NCBI GenBank assembly: GCA_964247055.1
Contig: OZ176056.1
Span: forward strand, 7,626,001-7,690,000
DNA from: Paragordius varius
Taxonomy: Eukaryota > Nematomorpha
Length of the DNA stretch: 64,000 nt
Reading direction: 5' to 3'
Positions 61,947 through 64,000 of this stretch are shown one piece after another. The position numbers and the translations under genes are program-made. A model generated the notes under the pieces. It did not search any database, was not told the origin of the DNA, and was given only the letters and a program-made list of their open reading frames with translations. Position 1 is the first letter of the stretch; each line of letters starts with the position of its first letter.

Positions 61947-63492
61947 ATGAGAACCTTTGAGTATTTGGCCGGAATATTTATCATTCGAATTGAAGATATT
62001 TTATATTGCAATGCAATAATTGCGGTTATAGTAATTGGGATTATTGGTAATCTTTTTCTATATACAAAAATTTAATTTTCATAAAAAAATAATTTCATTT
62101 TTACAAATATTTAAACATAATATCCCCTTAAAGTTTTCGTCATCATACAATGTTTTGGAATTATGTGTCTTTTTTTGATTTCAAAATTATAAATCATAAA
62201 ATATATTAAAATGGTCCTAGTTTTTAAATTTTCGTTCCTGACATTACAGAATTTTCGTTAAATTTAAATCCCTGTATAAAAATTATGTTCTACCTAAACG
62301 TATAAGATAATATTTATGCTCATATATTCACAAGGCATTTTCTGATCAAGGTTCAGTAAAAAATATAAAAGAAAAGATTGAGGATATTTCTTCCATGACT
62401 GGCATATCATTTTGAATGTAATATTTTATAATTTTGTAATATAAATTTTCATCGATTATTTCACATTATTATCAATATGTGATTGGTAGGAAACTTTTTA
62501 ATGTTGGTGACGGCTTGGGTTAATGATTGCATCAAATGTGGCCGTATGAAAAAATTGACAAATATCAATCGTGTTGGGCATCAACGAAATAGAATTAGAA
62601 ATATTGTTTCCATCACGGGTACGGAAAAGGCAGTTGCATCTCCAGTTCGTCAAGCAAAACACCGTAGTGAACAAAGTAGCTCGACCAAATATAGATCTAA
62701 ATCGATATTAGTTATGACGTTAGCCATGACTAACTTACTATTCTGTATTAGTTTGATAGCATGGCCGCTTCTGAACTTCAGCGCTGCAAAGCGAGAAAGC
62801 ACATATTGGTCAACCCGTGTTTTTGCTAATTTCATGTCTTATTGGATATTCCCGATTCATTACATTCTGTCACGGATATCTATTAACGTTCTTCTCCTTA
62901 TCACGCTAAATCGATTTGTAGCCTTAATGTTTCCGTTTCGTTATAAAAGCTTTTCGTCACACACTAAATTAGCCATTGCAATAATTATTGTATTTGTGAC
63001 AATCATGATCATACCCATCTATCTTTGGAAACAAACAGTGTTTGTTAAAAATCTTATAGCCGTAGATGAAGGTGAAACACTCCCTAAATCAATAAACATA
63101 ACAAATTATGATTGGGACACCCGTTTAAAGGATGAATACAAGGAGAGGCAAAAATTGGCTGTAGAGTGTCATAGAAATGCTTCAAGACTGTCATATTATA
63201 ATAGGACATTATTAATTCAGCATTGTTTGGATCTATATGTCGGCCCTAAAAAATCACAGTTTTCCTTCATCGCCTCTAATAATAAACCAAATCATGCCAT
63301 TGTAATCCGTGATGCATATTACAGTCTTTCCAACATCAATGTTACATCCAACTATTATTTTGTGATATATACGAGAGTACGTGAATCATTGATAGTTTTT
63401 TTGCCTTTCATTGCAACTATGATACTTAATCTCTTTATCCTGCATGCATATCGCAACCGAAAGTTAGACTTAGAAAAGAAGTATATTACCAG
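61947..63492 (+). CDS. Receptor C: class A-like 7TM GPCR, 3' partial
   Basis: Exon 1 is 61947-62046 and exon 2 is 62490-63492; donors are TTG|GTAATC and CAG|GTACGT, phases 1 and 2 as in A and B. The TM6-TM7 exon is not found in the remaining ~500 bp and must lie beyond the window. The protein starts FEYLAGIFIIRIEDILYC and continues through TM1 to TM5 with the same long basic ICL1, NRF after TM3 and long glycosylated ECL2. It is closer to B than to A; an 83-base block is identical to B. No disabling change was seen. Confidence 0.85.
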
Positions 63493-63861
63493 GTACGTCA
63501 TAATCTCGTATGATATTTGCACGTATAAATAGTGATCCAATATGCAGTTAAGAAATGGTAGATTTTATAAATCACTGCTTCTTTGCCAAGGCCTTATACT
63601 AATAAAAATATCTATGACATTGGACCAAATATAATAGCTTGCTATGACTTTTGAGGCGTTAAAAAAATTATGTAAAATTAATTATAATCATTTCAAACTT
63701 CATGCAGCCAAATTATTTAGATTTTATTGAATAAGTAACTGGAATAATATGTAACAAAAGGCAGCGTATCAGAAATTAATCGGCCACCTGGCATTAACTT
63801 ATAGTTAAGCTGATTCGTTATATCATCTGTTTGTGATAATTAATTGTAGTAAATATACATA

Positions 63862-63953
63862 CAGTCATGCTCTTGTTTCCATTCATTACCAAATATTTAT
63901 ACCCATTTAATGAAAAAAAATAATTTTTTGATAAAATAAAGGATACATCGCTG
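63862..63953. mobile_element. 'CAGTCATG' MITE, internally deleted copy
   Basis: It starts 'cagtcatg', jumps directly to 'ctcttgtttcc', the family's second half, and ends 'ggatacatcgctg'. One arm is lost. It would lie in intron 2 of receptor C. Confidence 0.75.
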
Positions 63954-64000
63954 CAATAATAAAAGATCTGTACAAGCTTCAAAACGTTTAGGGTATTTTT

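Overview
The window is nuclear DNA from a multicellular animal, very probably an invertebrate. It is extremely A+T-rich (about a quarter G+C by eye). Its genes have spliceosomal GT-AG introns from 38 bp to about 3 kb, and the protein families are animal ones: an IGFBP-type cysteine-rich secreted protein, a SMYD5-like SET/MYND protein and 7TM receptors. Much of the rest is transposon debris. I cannot name the species; no rRNA, tRNA, CRISPR array or operon structure was seen.

Host genes, left to right. (1) 0.95-4.86 kb, + strand: a three-exon cysteine-rich gene whose first two exons make a 12-cysteine IGFBP N-terminal domain; decayed copies of its first visible exon lie just upstream. (2) 20.38-20.79 kb, +: a small gene with a 38-bp intron for an unrecognised 121-residue protein. 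(3) 21.79-28.45 kb, +: a five-exon SMYD5-like gene whose last exon adds a second complete MYND finger. (4) 33.46-37.86 kb, -: receptor A. (5) 52.43-54.99 kb, +: receptor B. (6) 61.95 kb to beyond the end, +: receptor C, last exon outside the window. A, B and C are paralogous class A-like receptors with the same intron positions and phases, an unusually long basic first intracellular loop and a very long second extracellular loop.

Mobile DNA. Five hAT elements keep both ends and an exact 8-bp target duplication: 6.66-10.75, 13.85-14.14, 44.39-47.11, 50.56-51.95 and 55.46-57.93 kb; a sixth at 58.35-59.63 kb is an inverted relative of the fifth type. Two mariner remnants, two LINE 3' fragments, several CACT-ended elements with TAA/TTA duplications, large foldback palindromes and at least three MITE families fill the gaps. 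Three broken Ty3/Gypsy-like fossils lie at 29.2-30.3, 40.5-43.4 and 48.5-49.8 kb. Nesting is common, most clearly at 25.9-27.3 kb inside the SMYD5-like gene and at 6.66-10.75 kb.

The genes do not form one pathway. The coherent functional theme is the receptor cluster at 33-64 kb, a small lineage-specific family broken up by transposons. The most distinctive protein is the double-MYND SMYD5-like methyltransferase candidate.
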